This document shows, piece by piece, positions 22,712 through 35,429 of a stretch of 64,000 bases of DNA. Position numbers and translations under genes: made by a program. This stretch comes from Endomychus coccineus (taxonomy: Eukaryota > Arthropoda > Insecta > Coleoptera > Endomychidae). The first letter of the stretch is position 1; each line of letters opens with the position of its first letter. The notes beneath the pieces were generated by a model. It ran no database searches and was not told where the DNA came from. It saw only the letters and a program-made list of their open reading frames with translations. The stretch lies in assembly GCA_958510875.1 (NCBI GenBank), contig OY294069.1, positions 179,596,868-179,660,867 on the forward strand, written 5' to 3'.

Positions 22712-22879
22712 TAGTATAGTTTGTTCGACCGGATTTTGGTAATGCTTGCTTATTAGGGAATTTCTAATGTGTGGTGTTCGAAATTATTCAAATTTTTATT
22801 CATCCTATTTCAATAAGTGCTCATATTCGGGAATCAACAGAACCTTTCCTTCCATAGTTGTTATCTTGACATCATTTCG

Positions 22880-23180
22880 GTAGTTTCAGATCCTCTCCCC
22901 TTCCCAGACTACTGTTCTAGAATCGATAACAAGAGCATGAACCTTTCTGCATTCCACAATAATACTGGCACCTCCACCATTTCCTCTATCTCTATGATAA
23001 TTGTATGAACTGGAATGTCTCTTTGCAAAATATACGTATGTTTGTTTTGGAAACAGGTGAACATATTCAACTTCTGTTTCAGAAAGAACGAGCGTCAACG
23101 GCCCTAAAACGTGACTGTTCATCATTGGCACAAATTCCACATTTCTATTTAAAATTCCAAACGCGCTTTTCCTCTCGAAT
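22880..23180 (-). pseudogene. LINE endonuclease (APE/EEP type) fragment
   Basis: The minus strand reads VEFVPMMNSHVLGPLTLVLS, ETEVE (the LxLxSETxL block with the catalytic Glu), then YHRDRGNGGGASIIVE, the R-x-DR-x-x-GGGxAIxV block of LINE apurinic-type endonucleases. The frame is open for 84 codons (23,140-22,886). It lacks the later catalytic blocks (SDH, GDFN). Confidence 0.62.
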
Positions 23181-23199
23181 GAAAACGTAACTTATGTCA

Positions 23200-24770
23200 A
23201 CATGCCATTTGTTTACGCTGTGAGGGAATTTGTATCATCCTACACTTGCTGAAGTTCCCATGATATAAATTGCAATTCACCTGTAGCAATATGAGTTCAA
23301 CTCTGGGCCTTACAAATAAATCAGTAGAGACTGGTTGAGTGGGTTTCTAAGAATCAAATATTCTGAGGCTTGTAGTGAATACCTCATGTGACACTCTATC
23401 TTCCAATGCAGATACTGACAAAATATCATCTCCACCGCTTGCTGCTTTCTCACACGTAGCAACTAATTTATTTTTTCTTTTGTTCCAGGTAAGCTACTTG
23501 ATCGGATTATTCATCAAGGTGATTATGCAACCTCCACTATTAACTGTAACTCATTCGAATATATATTTCAGCTACCATGACAAATAGTGTCTCTGCATTG
23601 AATAAACAATTTAAAATGAGAAAAATATGATAACGGAGTGAGATTTTCATTAATTTCAGTGTCATCTAAGCCAATATGATTGCTGGTCCAAACGTCGATA
23701 GATATATAGATCATTTTATCCATGTTTTGTACATAATATGTTCACATTCGTCATCATAAAATATAAATAAGATTGCAATATTGAATTTAAAAACTTATAT
23801 AGAATATTTTCAACAGATTTCTTGAATTCTTTCAATGATGTGTTCGGGTAATTTATTAAAATACTGAAGGCCTAAGAATGTTGGGCCATTTTTTTTAGGT
23901 CTTCTGATTGATGATTTAGGCATTCTTGATTGGTCAATAGCGCGAATAGGTATACGATCCATAAATGATATAACGGTAGAATGATAGTATCATTAAGCGA
24001 GGAAATTGCCTCTGAACGTTCATTAAACAACAATAATTTGAATAGATATCGTTTCAGATGGCATGAATATAAATGAGGCTAGAGCTAACTAATCACGTGA
24101 ATTTATGAAAGGTCGAGCGCATTTCGCAAAAGTTTACATAAATAAATCTCTTCGAAGCGGAAATTTTTATCTGTTGCACAATCCATGAGAGAAAAATATT
24201 GCCTGGAGTTATTTGTATAAATTACGAGCACAATACGATATGAAGCATGTTTTTTTGGTAAAAAAACCATGATTCCATTTACAATTTTGCGAAGAACATT
24301 TCAGCTAGATGTTATTGGGAAAGTTGCAAGGTCGTTTTATGTTTTCCTTAACGAAAATTATTTTTACAAGTCACTAACCTCGGGCATTTTCAGTCATCCG
24401 TCGAGCTCAGCCTCAATATCGATATGATTTTCAGGAAATATGTGAACAGCAAGACTCGAGGCTCATTGAATATTCTACGTTAATGATTAGCAATGTTGAA
24501 TAGTAATATGGGAATGAAACAAAGTAGCACCCCGATTACGATACATTTACTATTTCACCACATGGTAACATCTCCCGGATGTGGTTTTTAAGACAGGTTG
24601 ATACAATGAATTTTGAAATGGGGATTTAAGATTGTAGAATAGTTCAATGAAACCAAAACCCAAGCTTGCATTTTATCCAGGGAGGAGGATCCGACAATCC
24701 CTAATATGATAATGTCAGGTACAGCTAATCCTTAGAAGTGCTCAATATTCATGTTCGGTATCACTACCAA
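23200..24770. other. unassigned sequence
   Basis: No gene, RNA or recognisable repeat; AT-rich, with short frames only. Confidence 0.4.
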
Positions 24771-24779
24771 CAGCTACCT

Positions 24780-25370
24780 CTTATGGGATGCATGTGGTTC
24801 CACAGGTATGTTTCTTGGTACCAACTTTGTTTCAGCTCCATATCAACGATCTGTTGGATGTGACTACATTTTTAGATCATATCTCGTACACTTGATACCG
24901 CTCCCTCAACTAGACCGCACATCATCCCATGGAGCCATAAAAGCGAGACAGAGACAAGTCAACGCAATTATTGAAGATCTAGCAACGATTTTGAAATTGA
25001 TGCCAACGGAAATGACTTGTACAGCTGCGTGTCATCTGCATAAGATTGTGCGTTAGCATGTCTCAAGTAATCAATGAGATCCAATGTATATATATTATAT
25101 AAGAGAGGTCCCAGTATTGACCCTATGAGACACCTTCATCTACGTTCAATTTTTCCGACACGCAGCCGTCAAGCACAACCCGCTGTGATCTACCATCAAG
25201 GTAGTTTCACATCATCCGTACGGCTTGTTCACTGAATCACACATATACTAGTTTGTCACATAGTAACTGGTGACTAATGGTGTCAAACGCCGTACTGAAA
25301 TCTAATCAAATTACGGCAGTCACCTGATCTGCATCAGAACCTCTTATTGTGTATAAGGCTTATGTGTATA
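24780..25370 (-). pseudogene. CR1/L2-like LINE reverse transcriptase
   Basis: Reading leftwards from 25,370, the minus strand gives DADQVTAVI*LDFSTAFDTI (motif A, catalytic D, one stop), SHQLLCDKL, FSEQAVRMM, NYLDGRSQRVVLDG, then a motif B frame with GVS*GSILGPLLYNIYTLDL (stop where GVPQG is expected), then HANAQSYADDTQLYKSF (motif C with intact YADD). At least three in-frame stops but almost no frameshift: a moderately old copy. The 101-codon frame on the opposite strand here is a shadow. Confidence 0.75.
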
Positions 25371-25374
25371 AATG

Positions 25375-27390
25375 AAAAAAAAATTATTCATGCCCCGCCC
25401 CTTCATATATCTATATCGTGGTACCGAATCATATACAGTCACTCCTGAGCTTGAATTGTATATCTGCGCATATACTGCGTGACCGACATTATAGTCAGGG
25501 TTACCGATCACCATGTACATTATAGAATATTTTAAACATCATCTTCGGGTTCAGCACCCTCGAAAACCCCTGAGTAACCAATTCCATCTATTTTCAGGGC
25601 CTATTTCAAAGTTATATAATTAGATGAAAAAATCTCCAGAAAATGGCATGAAAATGGCCATTTTTCACTCGACTTCCCTAATCGAATGAGCCTAATTACA
25701 TCAAAATCCGTTCATTCGTTCAAAAGTTCCAGGTGTAATGCTTTATTTCCTCGACTACTGGCTATGTGGAACTTGGTGTGTAATACGTTTAGTGTTACTT
25801 CCACTTGCACAATTATTGGCCCAGTAATGCCAAGTCAAGTTACTTGGCATGTACCGCGTATAATGAGAGTCGAATTCAAGCGACTCCGAACGGTGTATAT
25901 CCATTTTGATATTCCCAGATATCTTTTATAGCTGTAATGTGGGTGTGAAACTCTAATTGGGCTATATTCTAAGGTACATTTCTCGTGATATTTTTGGAAT
26001 TTAACTAGCGATACGAGCCGTTCTGATGTTACCAGTTATAAAAGGGCACGGTTTGTATACGGTTGTTGTTATTATTATGGCGACTGTGAAATAATCTACC
26101 TTACGTCGTTCCACGGAAGTCAAAATGTTATTGTTAAACTGGATGATTATATTTTATAGACTGAAGCAGTAAATGGCTCAACTTTCCTTAATAACGTTGG
26201 ATGTCCATATTGCTGACTGAACTTTATTGCGTCAATTTACCGGAGATAATACTGCCTGGTTGATCATTCAAAAGTTTGACCTCGTCTAAATTCAAGGAGA
26301 TAATGATTCTACAGTTCAGCAAAATTATTTAGTTCCACCGTGATGAGTGTTTCATTTTGTGTGGAATACTTCAGTCAACTACCACCTCTGTTATATCATA
26401 GGCATATCATGTATGACAGAGTCGTAGGACTAATTGTGATCATAAACTCAATTGTTCAAATATTCGGTGGTTGCAACCGTTCTGTGCCAGTTTATTAACA
26501 AGGAATATAAAAATGATCACTTTATTTCTGTTAAATCAATTATTATGACTGCAAGTTTTATGCATTCCGCATCACGAAATATGGCATTCAGCTCCGGAAT
26601 TATGGGGGGGAGGAAGTCGTGGTCCCCGCACCGGGCCAAAATTCAAGTGTGGAACACAGACATAGAGTTCCGTACTTTTGGATTCAGTTAGTCCTGGATT
26701 GGTTTTCTTGTCTCACAATCTAAAGAGGAAACACTTTTATGCGTCTGACTGCTAGTGTCTAATAATAGTTTGTTTTATTGCTTATCCTGATGTGTCTATT
26801 AATGAAGTATATTATTATTATAATAGGCATAGGTATCAATAATCCGGTTCGTTTTCAAGCCAAATTATAATATCGTTTCTATGGAGCTGTACTATTTATA
26901 AAACCTTCCACATTAGGACTATGCTGCGTTAGCCTGGAAGCGTACTTCCTAGTAGGTTATTATAGAGCATTGACCCTCTATAATTGTGTTCATTGAAGAT
27001 TTGTTGGTTTGTTCGATTCAGCTTTAAATTCAACCAGAGTAGAGCTTCGAGGATGTTTTGTGAAATTCCATCTCAGAGATTGCTTAATATTCAGAACATT
27101 ACTACGTGTTTCGTATCTATAAGAATATTCAAGTCGCATCCCCAAACTCGATTGTAACTTTTATTACAACGTCATAAAATATAGAACTGCTAGACATATT
27201 CTGGTTATCTATTATTATTAGCTCAGGTAGTGCTGAGTGTATGAATTGATACCCGGAAGCAATTTCATCTCAAATAAATAATTAGAATAGTATGAGATTA
27301 CTCGAGTGTACTCAGAAAAAAGACACAATTATAGTGGACATGCGTGTAATGGCGTACATTTTTTGGCTCGCGAACTGCCGGGTTAAGTGA
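25375..27390. other. unassigned sequence
   Basis: No recognisable gene. Short frames at 25,686-25,931 and 26,452-26,691 (about 80 codons each) have no family signature. Confidence 0.4.
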
Positions 27391-27394
27391 AGAA

Positions 27395-27620
27395 ATAAAG
27401 AGCGTTATCCACTAAAAATACTGTTAAAGTACTAACGACGTTTCGGCTACAAAGTATCATCAGAGTGAACTAATTTAGAAAACAAAATGTTGGGCAAAAT
27501 GTTTGAATGCTATTGGTTATTAGTAGGGTATATAAGGGATTACCTTCAGCTAGCGATAAATCTGAATTCACCAGATTGAGTTCTCGCTTGTAGATTTCCC
27601 TCCCTTCTGTTCCTATTCTA
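27395..27620 (-). mobile_element. Penelope family B terminal repeat with degenerate hammerhead
   Basis: On the minus strand this block carries the family B signature CAGTATTTTTAGTGGATAA preceded by a hammerhead remnant at 27,466-27,431. That remnant has ACT/AGT stem I, CTGATGA, a disturbed stem II, GAA, stem III ACG-T-CGT and T at the cleavage site. The part to the right (27,470-27,620, TATATAAGGGATTACCTTC) resembles 15,550-15,620, so this is the same terminal region in another copy. Confidence 0.65.
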
Positions 27621-28860
27621 TTAATTCATTTAAAGTAGGCCAATTTCTACTAGTATAGCTAATTTTCGATACTAGGAGGCAACCTCACCCAACCTGGAAA
27701 TTTCCCCGATTCCTGACTGTTTCCAAGTGCAGGTAGTGATCATTAACGTGCAGTGACGTCGACCAGCATAAGGGACCTACTGTTTTATTTCCCATCGGAA
27801 GGGAGATGTGGTTGAATATTATTTCGCACAATGAATACCATCGCATTTTGCCTGAGAAATTAACTCACCCGCGGCACGGGTACGAGAACGGGTCATCCGA
27901 GTAAGTGGAAGCCGTACAAGAACTACAGGATCGAAGACGGTATCCCATCTAAATCACCTACCTGAATATTTGTATCCTACTAATTAGGATATGAAACTGT
28001 CTGTAAAATCAATGATCGACCAGTACAATTGACGCTTCCCAGGTAAATGTGGCTTTCCGCGCGAAGTTCACAAGCCTTGTTCGAAACATTTGGCCTTGGG
28101 AACTTTGGAGTGCGAACAAAGCTTTTGCAACGAATATGCTTGCCATTCCAGTCCTGGGTTCAATTAACTACTTAAGAACCTGAAGCTACTTTCCGACCGC
28201 TGGTGAGGAGTAGTTTGGTTAGTAGGTTATTTGTTTTTGTGAATTTATAACCAATCATTTTATACTGATCATTTATTAATTCATACTGTAGATTTGCAGA
28301 TTTATCACCAGCTATCTATACTGACATTTTATCAATTTTTACTGCCCATTATATCCACAATAGTGAAAATGATAATAGTTATTTTACTGCTCCAAAATTC
28401 GATTTCAACTTATCAAATTTTATAAATGTATTTTTCACCACTATTCTTCTTTATATGGGAAAAGTGTTCCTTATATCGAGTTAAAATATCCCCCCCCCCC
28501 TAGTTTGACTCACATAGCATTTTGAACATGAATCACATCTTGCGTCTATGAACTGTTTCCGTTGCAAATTTAGAAGTCAAATGATGGAATGTGATAATTT
28601 TTGAAGGATGACATGTGAAACTTTTGGATTTCATTGAATTGAAAGTGAAGGCTCTTATTTGGTTAATTGATCAAAGATTTGTCGTGACTATTGTCCAACG
28701 CTATTGCCTGAAGTTTCTCAACTTCGTTGTTATAATTTTGCTGGCTCGAAAGGGACGTTCAATGATCAATGAACAGGACTGTTAAATGGAGCTATTTTAT
28801 AATTAAATGGTATAACTAAATACCTATTTGTTGAGAGGGTTGCCTCAAGCTGTTTGATTC
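27621..28860. other. unassigned sequence between two Penelope pieces
   Basis: Nothing recognisable apart from a C11 homopolymer at about 28,490. It may include eroded Penelope sequence, since family B pieces on the same strand lie at both ends. Confidence 0.35.
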
Positions 28861-28869
28861 CAAGTAAAC

Positions 28870-29050
28870 CATATTTGATAATGATAATATCAAGGAAAGG
28901 AAGCTAGTTATCTATTTCTATTTCTACAGTGAATGTGAGTGAATCAAATTGGCTATTAAACATGTTCAAGAAAGCATGTATATCGGAATCTTCACATGTT
29001 ATTGCGAAAATATCATCGACATATCCCGAAACATAAAGAGGGTGAATAAC
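28870..29050 (-). pseudogene. Penelope-like RT fragment (family B-like)
   Basis: The minus strand reads LYVSGYVDDIFAITCEDSD (motif C with the Penelope YVDD kept), FLNMFNSQFDSLTFTVEIEI, then a stop and LPFLDI (the NxLPFLDI block that follows). This is the same stretch as at 50.8 kb on the plus strand. It may belong with the terminal repeat at 27.4 kb as one decayed minus-strand element. Confidence 0.75.
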
Positions 29051-30785
29051 ATTTAACTGTTTAAGAAAGCCTCACGGCTAAAGAAGAGAATATAAACAAT
29101 TCATTATACGTTCCGATTGTAATCGAAACCTGTTCATAAATCAAGAAGATCGGAAGTTGTTAATAGTTAAGACTATTCAGAATTTATAACATCGATGCCT
29201 GGTTCTAAGCTAACTGGTGTGATATCGGTTCGTGATTAAACCACTTTCGTTGACGTAATACTCCCTCTTATCAGATATTTCCATGACGGTCTTACTAAAA
29301 GGAGGGTATCTTCAAGATATGATCCGCATAATTCACCTTGTAAGCATTCATTTTCCTGGAATGATTTTTTTTCCTAAAAGGATCATCTTGAATAAAATTT
29401 ACCGTAGTTCGCTCAAATTAAAAAGATTTATATCCTGGTTAACTCGTTCGAGCTGAAAATACTGTTTCACTTACGTCAGACGTTTTCCCTGCTGCCGCGC
29501 TTGAACGTATCGACCTGCCGCTCTTGGGTTATGTGTGACGCAAAATGTATATCTGTAGTTGAACGGTGTGGTTGAGTGGGGGTTAAAAACAATCACGGAT
29601 ATTGGTTATTAAAGAACGCTTAATTCAACCAAACTGGAACTGCCACACTGATATTTTTGCCAACATTGTAATCTAAGCTGGATGATTCTTTGACAATCTA
29701 GTGAGATTATTAGTTATTACTAATGGATTTCCAAATATTCTGACACCCTAGTCGTGGCGTTCGGTGTCCAAACCTGGGAAGCAACTTTATAATTAACTTC
29801 CCCCACTCGTACAAATCGAGAATTTATTGCAAATGGTTAGAAAGACGTCAAAATATACTCTATTCTATTTCATTACATTAAAAGCTTATTCGAATCGACA
29901 AAATATTGTTTTTACAAGAAACGATTTCAGAACCTTTATCGTATTATTTATATACTAAAGAATAAACTACTACAATTGTTACCTTCAATTTTCCTTTTTC
30001 GAGTACATCTGCGAGTTAAATGAATATCTGTGATATATATTCATTATTTTTCATTCGCAGAAAAGAAAAAAGTGTAAAGGTTCCAAATTATACGGAAATT
30101 GTTTTTAGGGATGCGGGTCTGCCTGAAAAAAATTTTGAGTAGGATTGTGGGAGTTCTCCATTACATTCGATCGTGGGATCAAATGAGCAGATTATCATCA
30201 TGCTTAATCTTTTTGGGTACACTGAAACGAATGACCAGAAAATATCTTCAAGGATAATATATTCCTCTACAAATTTACTTGAGTATATTGTTGGTGACAT
30301 AATCATCAACATAATGATTAATTCATAACATTTATAGAGCCAGATAGAAGGGTTATCAGTGTCCTTGCGCTATGTTCGTCATGAAATTTTATAGTTATTT
30401 ACCCGGTTCCGGAAAAGCGCGAAACGCTATTCATATTCAAATCCCCACTTAATGCAAGGACCTAGTCAGTATCGACCATAGTGTATTGCAAACTCATTCC
30501 GAATATGGTATACTTGGGATTGGAGAATGCTCTTTCACGAATTTATCCTATGTGGGGTAGAATAACATTACAAGAACATTTCTCATGATCTTCAATCAAA
30601 GCTGTTCCATCCCTACGTACTTGGATAATACCTTACAGCGCAGCTTATTTAAATAATATATATCAATATCACTGTTGAAGTAAATCGCATTAAAATTATG
30701 AGATATTCAAATAATTACATACATACATAAGCCGTTTTCGAATTGAAAAGAAAACTGTTCCAAATTATGATTTCGCCCAAACCAA
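29051..30785. other. unassigned sequence
   Basis: No gene or repeat recognised; the 74-codon minus frame at 30,312-30,088 has no motif. Confidence 0.4.
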
Positions 30786-30789
30786 CTGA

Positions 30790-31280
30790 TAGGTTTGGTA
30801 TTATCCTACAGATGTCAACCTGCACTATCCTTCTTTCGCGCCTCTTAAGGTGTCCTTTCAAATAGCAATGCCCTGTTAGAATCCCCCTTAGGATTCCGAG
30901 TTTAGTTTTATTCGAGTGAATAGATCTCTTTTGGTTGTAGTTTCCAAGAAATAGCTTTGCTTCCTCAGTCCTTGTGGACCTAGCGAGTGGTTGGATATTT
31001 TATTATCTATTTCTTTGCAGGTTCTCCTAATATTGTGCTGGCCCGTGGAAGGATTCAAGTACCATAAATGGTGTTTTAGTCCCTTATTTTGTGAGACCGT
31101 TTGTTTCCCGTATCCCTCCATGCCGATGTGTCTCGGGACCCATAGGAGGGTGACTGCGTTGTTCTTGTCTAGTTCAATTGGTTTTTCCTAAGCATTCCTA
31201 GACCATCTTGGAACTATATAGTGAGAGCTCAGCACATTGATGGCTGCTTGACTATCCGACATGATGTTTCCTGTCTATTG
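30790..31280 (-). pseudogene. LINE RNase H domain fragment
   Basis: The minus strand encodes SDSQAAINVLSS (the catalytic SDSQAA block of retrotransposon RNase H), then ELDKNNAVTLLWVPRHIGME (VxLxWVPGHxGI), then GPQGLRKQSYFLE and finally LTGHCYLKGHLKR in another frame. This is the order of an I/R1-type LINE RNase H domain plus C-terminal tail. Several frameshifts and stops are present. The plus-strand frames here are shadows. Confidence 0.68.
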
Positions 31281-32741
31281 AGGTCTTTTTCTATATTGAA
31301 TTGGACACGTTTACCTAAGCCTAAAGTTCCGCTTGAAAAATGCCTGGGGATCTGCTTAAGCTTTCAGAGTATTAGATTCCATGCCTATTCCACTTCTTTC
31401 TGTTGTTTTGGAGCCATCAGTGTACTATTTGATGGCTTGAGTCTAGGGATGGTGTTTCCTTCACATTCACTTATGTGACTTTGTTTTGTTTCAAATTGGC
31501 AGGGGTCTAGGGTTAGATTCTCAGTTTTTTCCATCAAAGTGTCTGCACATCATTAGGGATTTTGTAACTTTGGAAGTTATCTCTTTTTCATGATCACTCC
31601 AGAGGATTTTTTATGTAGTACATTTTAGATATTTTACCTCTGACCTTCACTCAATAACGTTGTCATCCAATTTGATGGCTTTGAGGTTAGGATTCCTCTT
31701 CTTTGTACAGGCAACTGAGGTAGTTGTGGTGGGGTTGACGTTAAGTTCCATTCATCTCCCAACAACTATTTCCAATTAGTGATTTCGCGTTTCTGAACCA
31801 TCTATATTCTAGTTAGAATATACTTCACATCAAGCACTTTCTCTGTTATGCTGCTGGACAAACTGACAATAGCATGATTAGAAAACTACTCAGAATTAGA
31901 AATAATTGGGTTGCTATCACTAAATTTATTCCAATCCTCAATCGGCAGTTAAATTCAAAGCCAACTAAACTCGATCTTTTAATCGTACGTGGTATTGAAT
32001 TGAATTGAGCTTCAGTCGTGTTCGGTCTGGCAAATATCAATTTCGCGAATAAAGGTGATTGTGAGGAAAACGTGTTATTATGTAATTATTTAAATATAAT
32101 ATAGTCAATTGCAATTTAATCATTACATAGATCTTAGAAACTGGGTTTATATGCGCTCTGGAACGCCTTCATAATAGGTTATAAATTATAATATGGTGTT
32201 TGGATAATAATTCCAATGAATTTACGTACCTACACCTATACTTGTGAATAATAAGGTTGCTTGGCTATAATTAATTTTTTTAGTACAGTTTGAGACAAGC
32301 CTCTGTACTATAGTGTAATTATGATACCAGAAAGAATGTTATGGCAATTATGATTATACATCAGCACATCGTGATGAATGAATCAGTTTTTTCAATGTAA
32401 GGATACATGATGGTTAGAGGTTAATAGCTGACATGACAATAATTATAACGTTTCAATTAATCTCAATTATTAGTTACTAGCTGAATCTGGCGTTGTCAGG
32501 GCATACATACCGATTTGAATGAAAACGCAATACCTAGTGTTTGTTGAGCAATATAGCTGAAATTTTCCCCGGAGGAATACTTCAATATAATCAAGAAAAG
32601 TTTCAATAAGAACTCCTACGTTATCTCAGTTTTTGTTGTGTTTTTATGTAAAGAAGAAGAATGTTTTCAAGTCCTAATCGTGAAAATGAACATTTTTCAC
32701 AGTTCTATTTTCACATGTCAGTCGTAAACATTATTCATATC
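31281..32741. other. unassigned sequence
   Basis: No gene recognised. The sequence just right of the RNase H piece may still be upstream LINE sequence, but no motif survives. Confidence 0.4.
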
Positions 32742-32761
32742 TAAAGGGCGGAATATATGCA
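32742..32761 (+). repeat. hAT terminal inverted repeat, left
   Basis: Perfect 20 bp match to the complement of 35,033-35,052. Confidence 0.88.
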
Positions 32762-32949
32762 CGTCAATTCAGTTAAAATATGCGCATATATATATGCATA
32801 GTTTTTCTTTGAAATTTGCAACAATATGCATTTATTTGTCAAAATATGCAATTATATGCCTTGAATATAACATGAAAAAATGGAAATAGAGAAACGCCGA
32901 CTCTTAGAAAAATCATTTATTTTAAGTAAAATTAAAAGAAAAATATAAT

Positions 32950-34418
32950 AGGTAAAATTTTTAACCTGAAATAGTATAAAATGCATTTATAACGATATAT
33001 TTCTCAAAATTTTCCAATAAAAGTGTTTGCCTTTTGTCTGTAAAAATATGTTTGTACAAAGGAAAAGATCTTCCAACATCTACCGATGTGATCTGGCAAT
33101 ATTTTAATTTGGGTAGGAAGTTATAAGGCTAAGGTATTACTTCGTTGGATGGTTTAGTATCAGAAATATTTCCATTAAATACTTAAAGCCTTCATTCTTT
33201 CCCACAATAACTTCGAGTTTACTTCTTACTTGATTTCCTACATCACCGGGAACTTTTTGCATTTGTCGGAAAAAGTTTCAACAATATTAATTGATTCTCT
33301 TAAACTCATATTCCTACTTTCTAACGAAGTTATTATATCTGGTATAAAACTAAAATTAACCTTAATAAAAACAAGTTCCTTAGCTAAATTTACATTTTTG
33401 AATACTGCTTGACTTTACACTACACACTGTGAATTGTCTTCTAAATCTAAAACTATGTCTTTAATGGCTTCAAAATGGTCTGCGTAGAATATCGCGGTCT
33501 TAATCCATGTTCCCCATCGAGTAATTACGGGCTCTGGAGGTGAACTAACTCCTGTCAATTTCTCTATATAGATCTGCACTCTTAGAGGTGCTTTCAAAAA
33601 CACTTCCTTTACATTTGAAATTAATTTGTTCACCAAGGGATATGCTGTTCTAATAGTTTCTGCAACTATGTTTATCCTGCGTAAAAGGCAAGTGACATGT
33701 ACCATATTGGGATAAAATATTTTCAAGTTTTGGCCTACTTTAACCATATACGGCGCTGCGTCAGACAAAAACACTAAAAACTTCTCTACTGGAACTGGAT
33801 TTGGTAAAAAAAATTTTGATACAGACTGCTGCATAAATCGAGTTACGGTCACATTATTTGTTTTGTCTAACTGTTTAGAAGATATTAAATATGGCTTCCC
33901 TGGCTCATTTTCTTGAAGCCCTCCAATAATAAGATGTGCGATATATCGACCACATGAGTCTGTGCTTTCATCAACAATAATATAAAAATTTTCATCGCCC
34001 AGTGAAACTTTAAGTTCTTCGAATACGGTTTCGTATACTGTTTGCACATATTTCTTTCTAAGTGTGGATTCGTCAGGGATGTTTTGATTACAATATTTTT
34101 GCAAAAAATCTCTGAATTGTGTATTTTGCAGTTTCTTCAAAGGTATATTTGCTGCGACTAAAGCTTTGCATAAGTCTTGATGAAACACCTCCTTTCACTC
34201 TTTGGTTTGACATTTTGAAATGCGATTTGCACACACTGCTGAACAGGCACAGATTTATTTTTCTGCAACCTAGCTTTATGCATAGCTGTTTTCAAGTGTT
34301 GATCAATTTGAAATTTCTTTTCACAAACAATGATTTTGGCACAGACTTTGCAAAACACTTTATCCCCACTAAACTCCAACTCAGGAAAATGTTTAATCCA
34401 CGAAGCGGCTTTCGGCAT
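32950..34418 (-). pseudogene. hAT transposase with BED-like finger and DUF659/dimerisation regions
   Basis: The gene starts at the ATG ending at 34,418 with MPKAASWIKHFPELEF, then a zinc finger (VFCKVCAKII ... HLKTAMHKARL). A frameshift near 34,185 leads to the main open frame (34,188-33,415, 257 codons) with LVAANIPLKKLQN, IPDESTLRKKY, FYIIVDESTDSCGRYIAHLI (DUF659-like catalytic region), FLSDAAPYMVK, HVTCLLRRIN and ITRWGTWI. An in-frame TAA at 33,417-33,415 interrupts it, the same frame continues with QAVFKNVNLAKELVFI, and after a second frameshift near 33,130 comes TSVDVGRSFPLYKHIFTDKR, the hAT C-terminal dimerisation motif (TSxDVERSFSxYK). Three lesions make it inactive. The layout resembles CGGBP1-like hAT proteins. 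Confidence 0.8.
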
Positions 34419-34535
34419 TTTAGGCGTTTGAAATAAATATTTTCGAAATCACTCTTTTCACACTGGAATCTATCGACAAACTAAACTATACAATATAAAT
34501 ACAAAAGAAGAGACCACATATGCTCTCCAATTAGG

Positions 34536-34767
34536 CACCGAAAAGAAACAAGACAAGAAGGTTCACTTGGCCTCGGTACTTTGAAGTCCGAACTATAAAA
34601 GCAAGCCGCCGCATTCCAACCAGACCCCGAAAAAGAGTAAAGTTTTGTTATGAATTCATTCGCACACCGAACAGAAGTTTCTGTTCGGTGACAATACTTA
34701 CTACCACCGAACACGACTTGGCACCACCAGCTTCGAGTGAACCTTCTTGTCTTGTGTCTGTTCGGTG
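34536..34767. repeat. nested inverted repeat in the hAT leader (MITE-like)
   Basis: Outer arms 34,536-34,568 and 34,736-34,767 are inverted copies sharing CACCGAA.AGA.ACAAGACAAGAAGGTTCACT. Inside is a perfect 12 bp palindrome with 2 nt centre at 34,665-34,690 (CACCGAACAGAA / TTCTGTTCGGTG), and another CACCGAACA at 34,705. A plus-strand TATAAAAG box lies at about 34,597. It may be a nested miniature element or a regulatory palindrome upstream of the transposase start. Confidence 0.6.
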
Positions 34768-35032
34768 AATTAGGCAAGCTGATTACTTGGAAATTCCTAA
34801 GCATCCAAAAAATGCCGGAAATAAACCATATAATAATAAAATGGGTCCATAAACCATATAATAATAAAACCTACCCACCTTTTATATTATTTCAATTATC
34901 TGCAAGGGTCGCACTTAATCTTTTGATAAAACGAAAAACATAAAAATATGCACACAAATTTTATTTTTGCCGAAATATGCAATGTTTTATGAAATTTGTA
35001 AAAATATGCAAAATATGCAAATATATGCACTT

Positions 35033-35052
35033 TGCATATATTCCGCCCTTTA
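35033..35052 (-). repeat. hAT terminal inverted repeat, right
   Basis: Perfect 20 bp inverted match to 32,742-32,761. Confidence 0.88.
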
Positions 35053-35129
35053 TATCATAACATAATGCTTAGAGTTCGACAACGTCAAAATTATCGCCAA
35101 TTAAGATCATTGGTATTAGGGAAGGTCGA

Positions 35130-35345
35130 TTTTGATTTTGGAAAAATGCCAACCGTGTGGATCGTAACGTTACAACTGTATTAAGATGTTGGTCTGAAGA
35201 AGGCCTTCATGAGCGTCGCCGCGAATCCGGGCCTCCTAGGAGAACTACAGATCGTGAAGAATGCCACCTAAGAACATTGACCCTAGGAGACAGGTTATTC
35301 ACAAGTACTTTACCGTCTCAGTTTATGTCAATCTGGGAATTTTAT
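35130..35345 (+). pseudogene. Tc1-like transposase N-terminal (HTH) fragment
   Basis: The plus strand reads VDRNVTTVLRCWSEEGLHER, RRESGPPRRTTDREECHL, RTLTLGDRLFT. This is the end of the first helix-turn-helix and the GRPR-like linker of Tc1 transposases (W..EG...RR.GSGRPR.TT.REDR.L.R.A). The catalytic domain is absent. Seventy-two codons are open (35,157-35,375). Confidence 0.55.
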
Positions 35346-35429
35346 GTTATCAAGACATCGAAAAGAATACTATAGTAGCCTAATTGATCATTCAAAATTT
35401 TACTAAACGTTATATTTCAACTTTGAAAA

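Larger units (their letters stand above)
32742..35052 (-). mobile_element. structurally complete hAT-like DNA transposon
   Basis: A 2.3 kb element is bounded by a perfect 20 bp terminal inverted repeat (TAAAGGGCGGAATATATGCA at 32,742-32,761, its complement at 35,033-35,052). Both ends are followed inward by many TATGCA/ATATGCAA-type motifs (about six on the left up to 32,860, six or more on the right from 34,946), as expected for transposase-binding subterminal repeats of hAT elements. One transposase gene fills it on the minus strand. A clean 8 bp target duplication was not found (left TTCATATC, right TATCATAA). Confidence 0.82.

Noticed and set aside
24751..25056. 101-codon plus-strand frame
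   Set aside because: Lies antisense to the CR1/L2-like RT at 24,780-25,370, whose motifs are unmistakable; a shadow frame.
31221..31478. 85-codon plus-strand frame
   Set aside because: Partly antisense to the LINE RNase H fragment and without any motif of its own.
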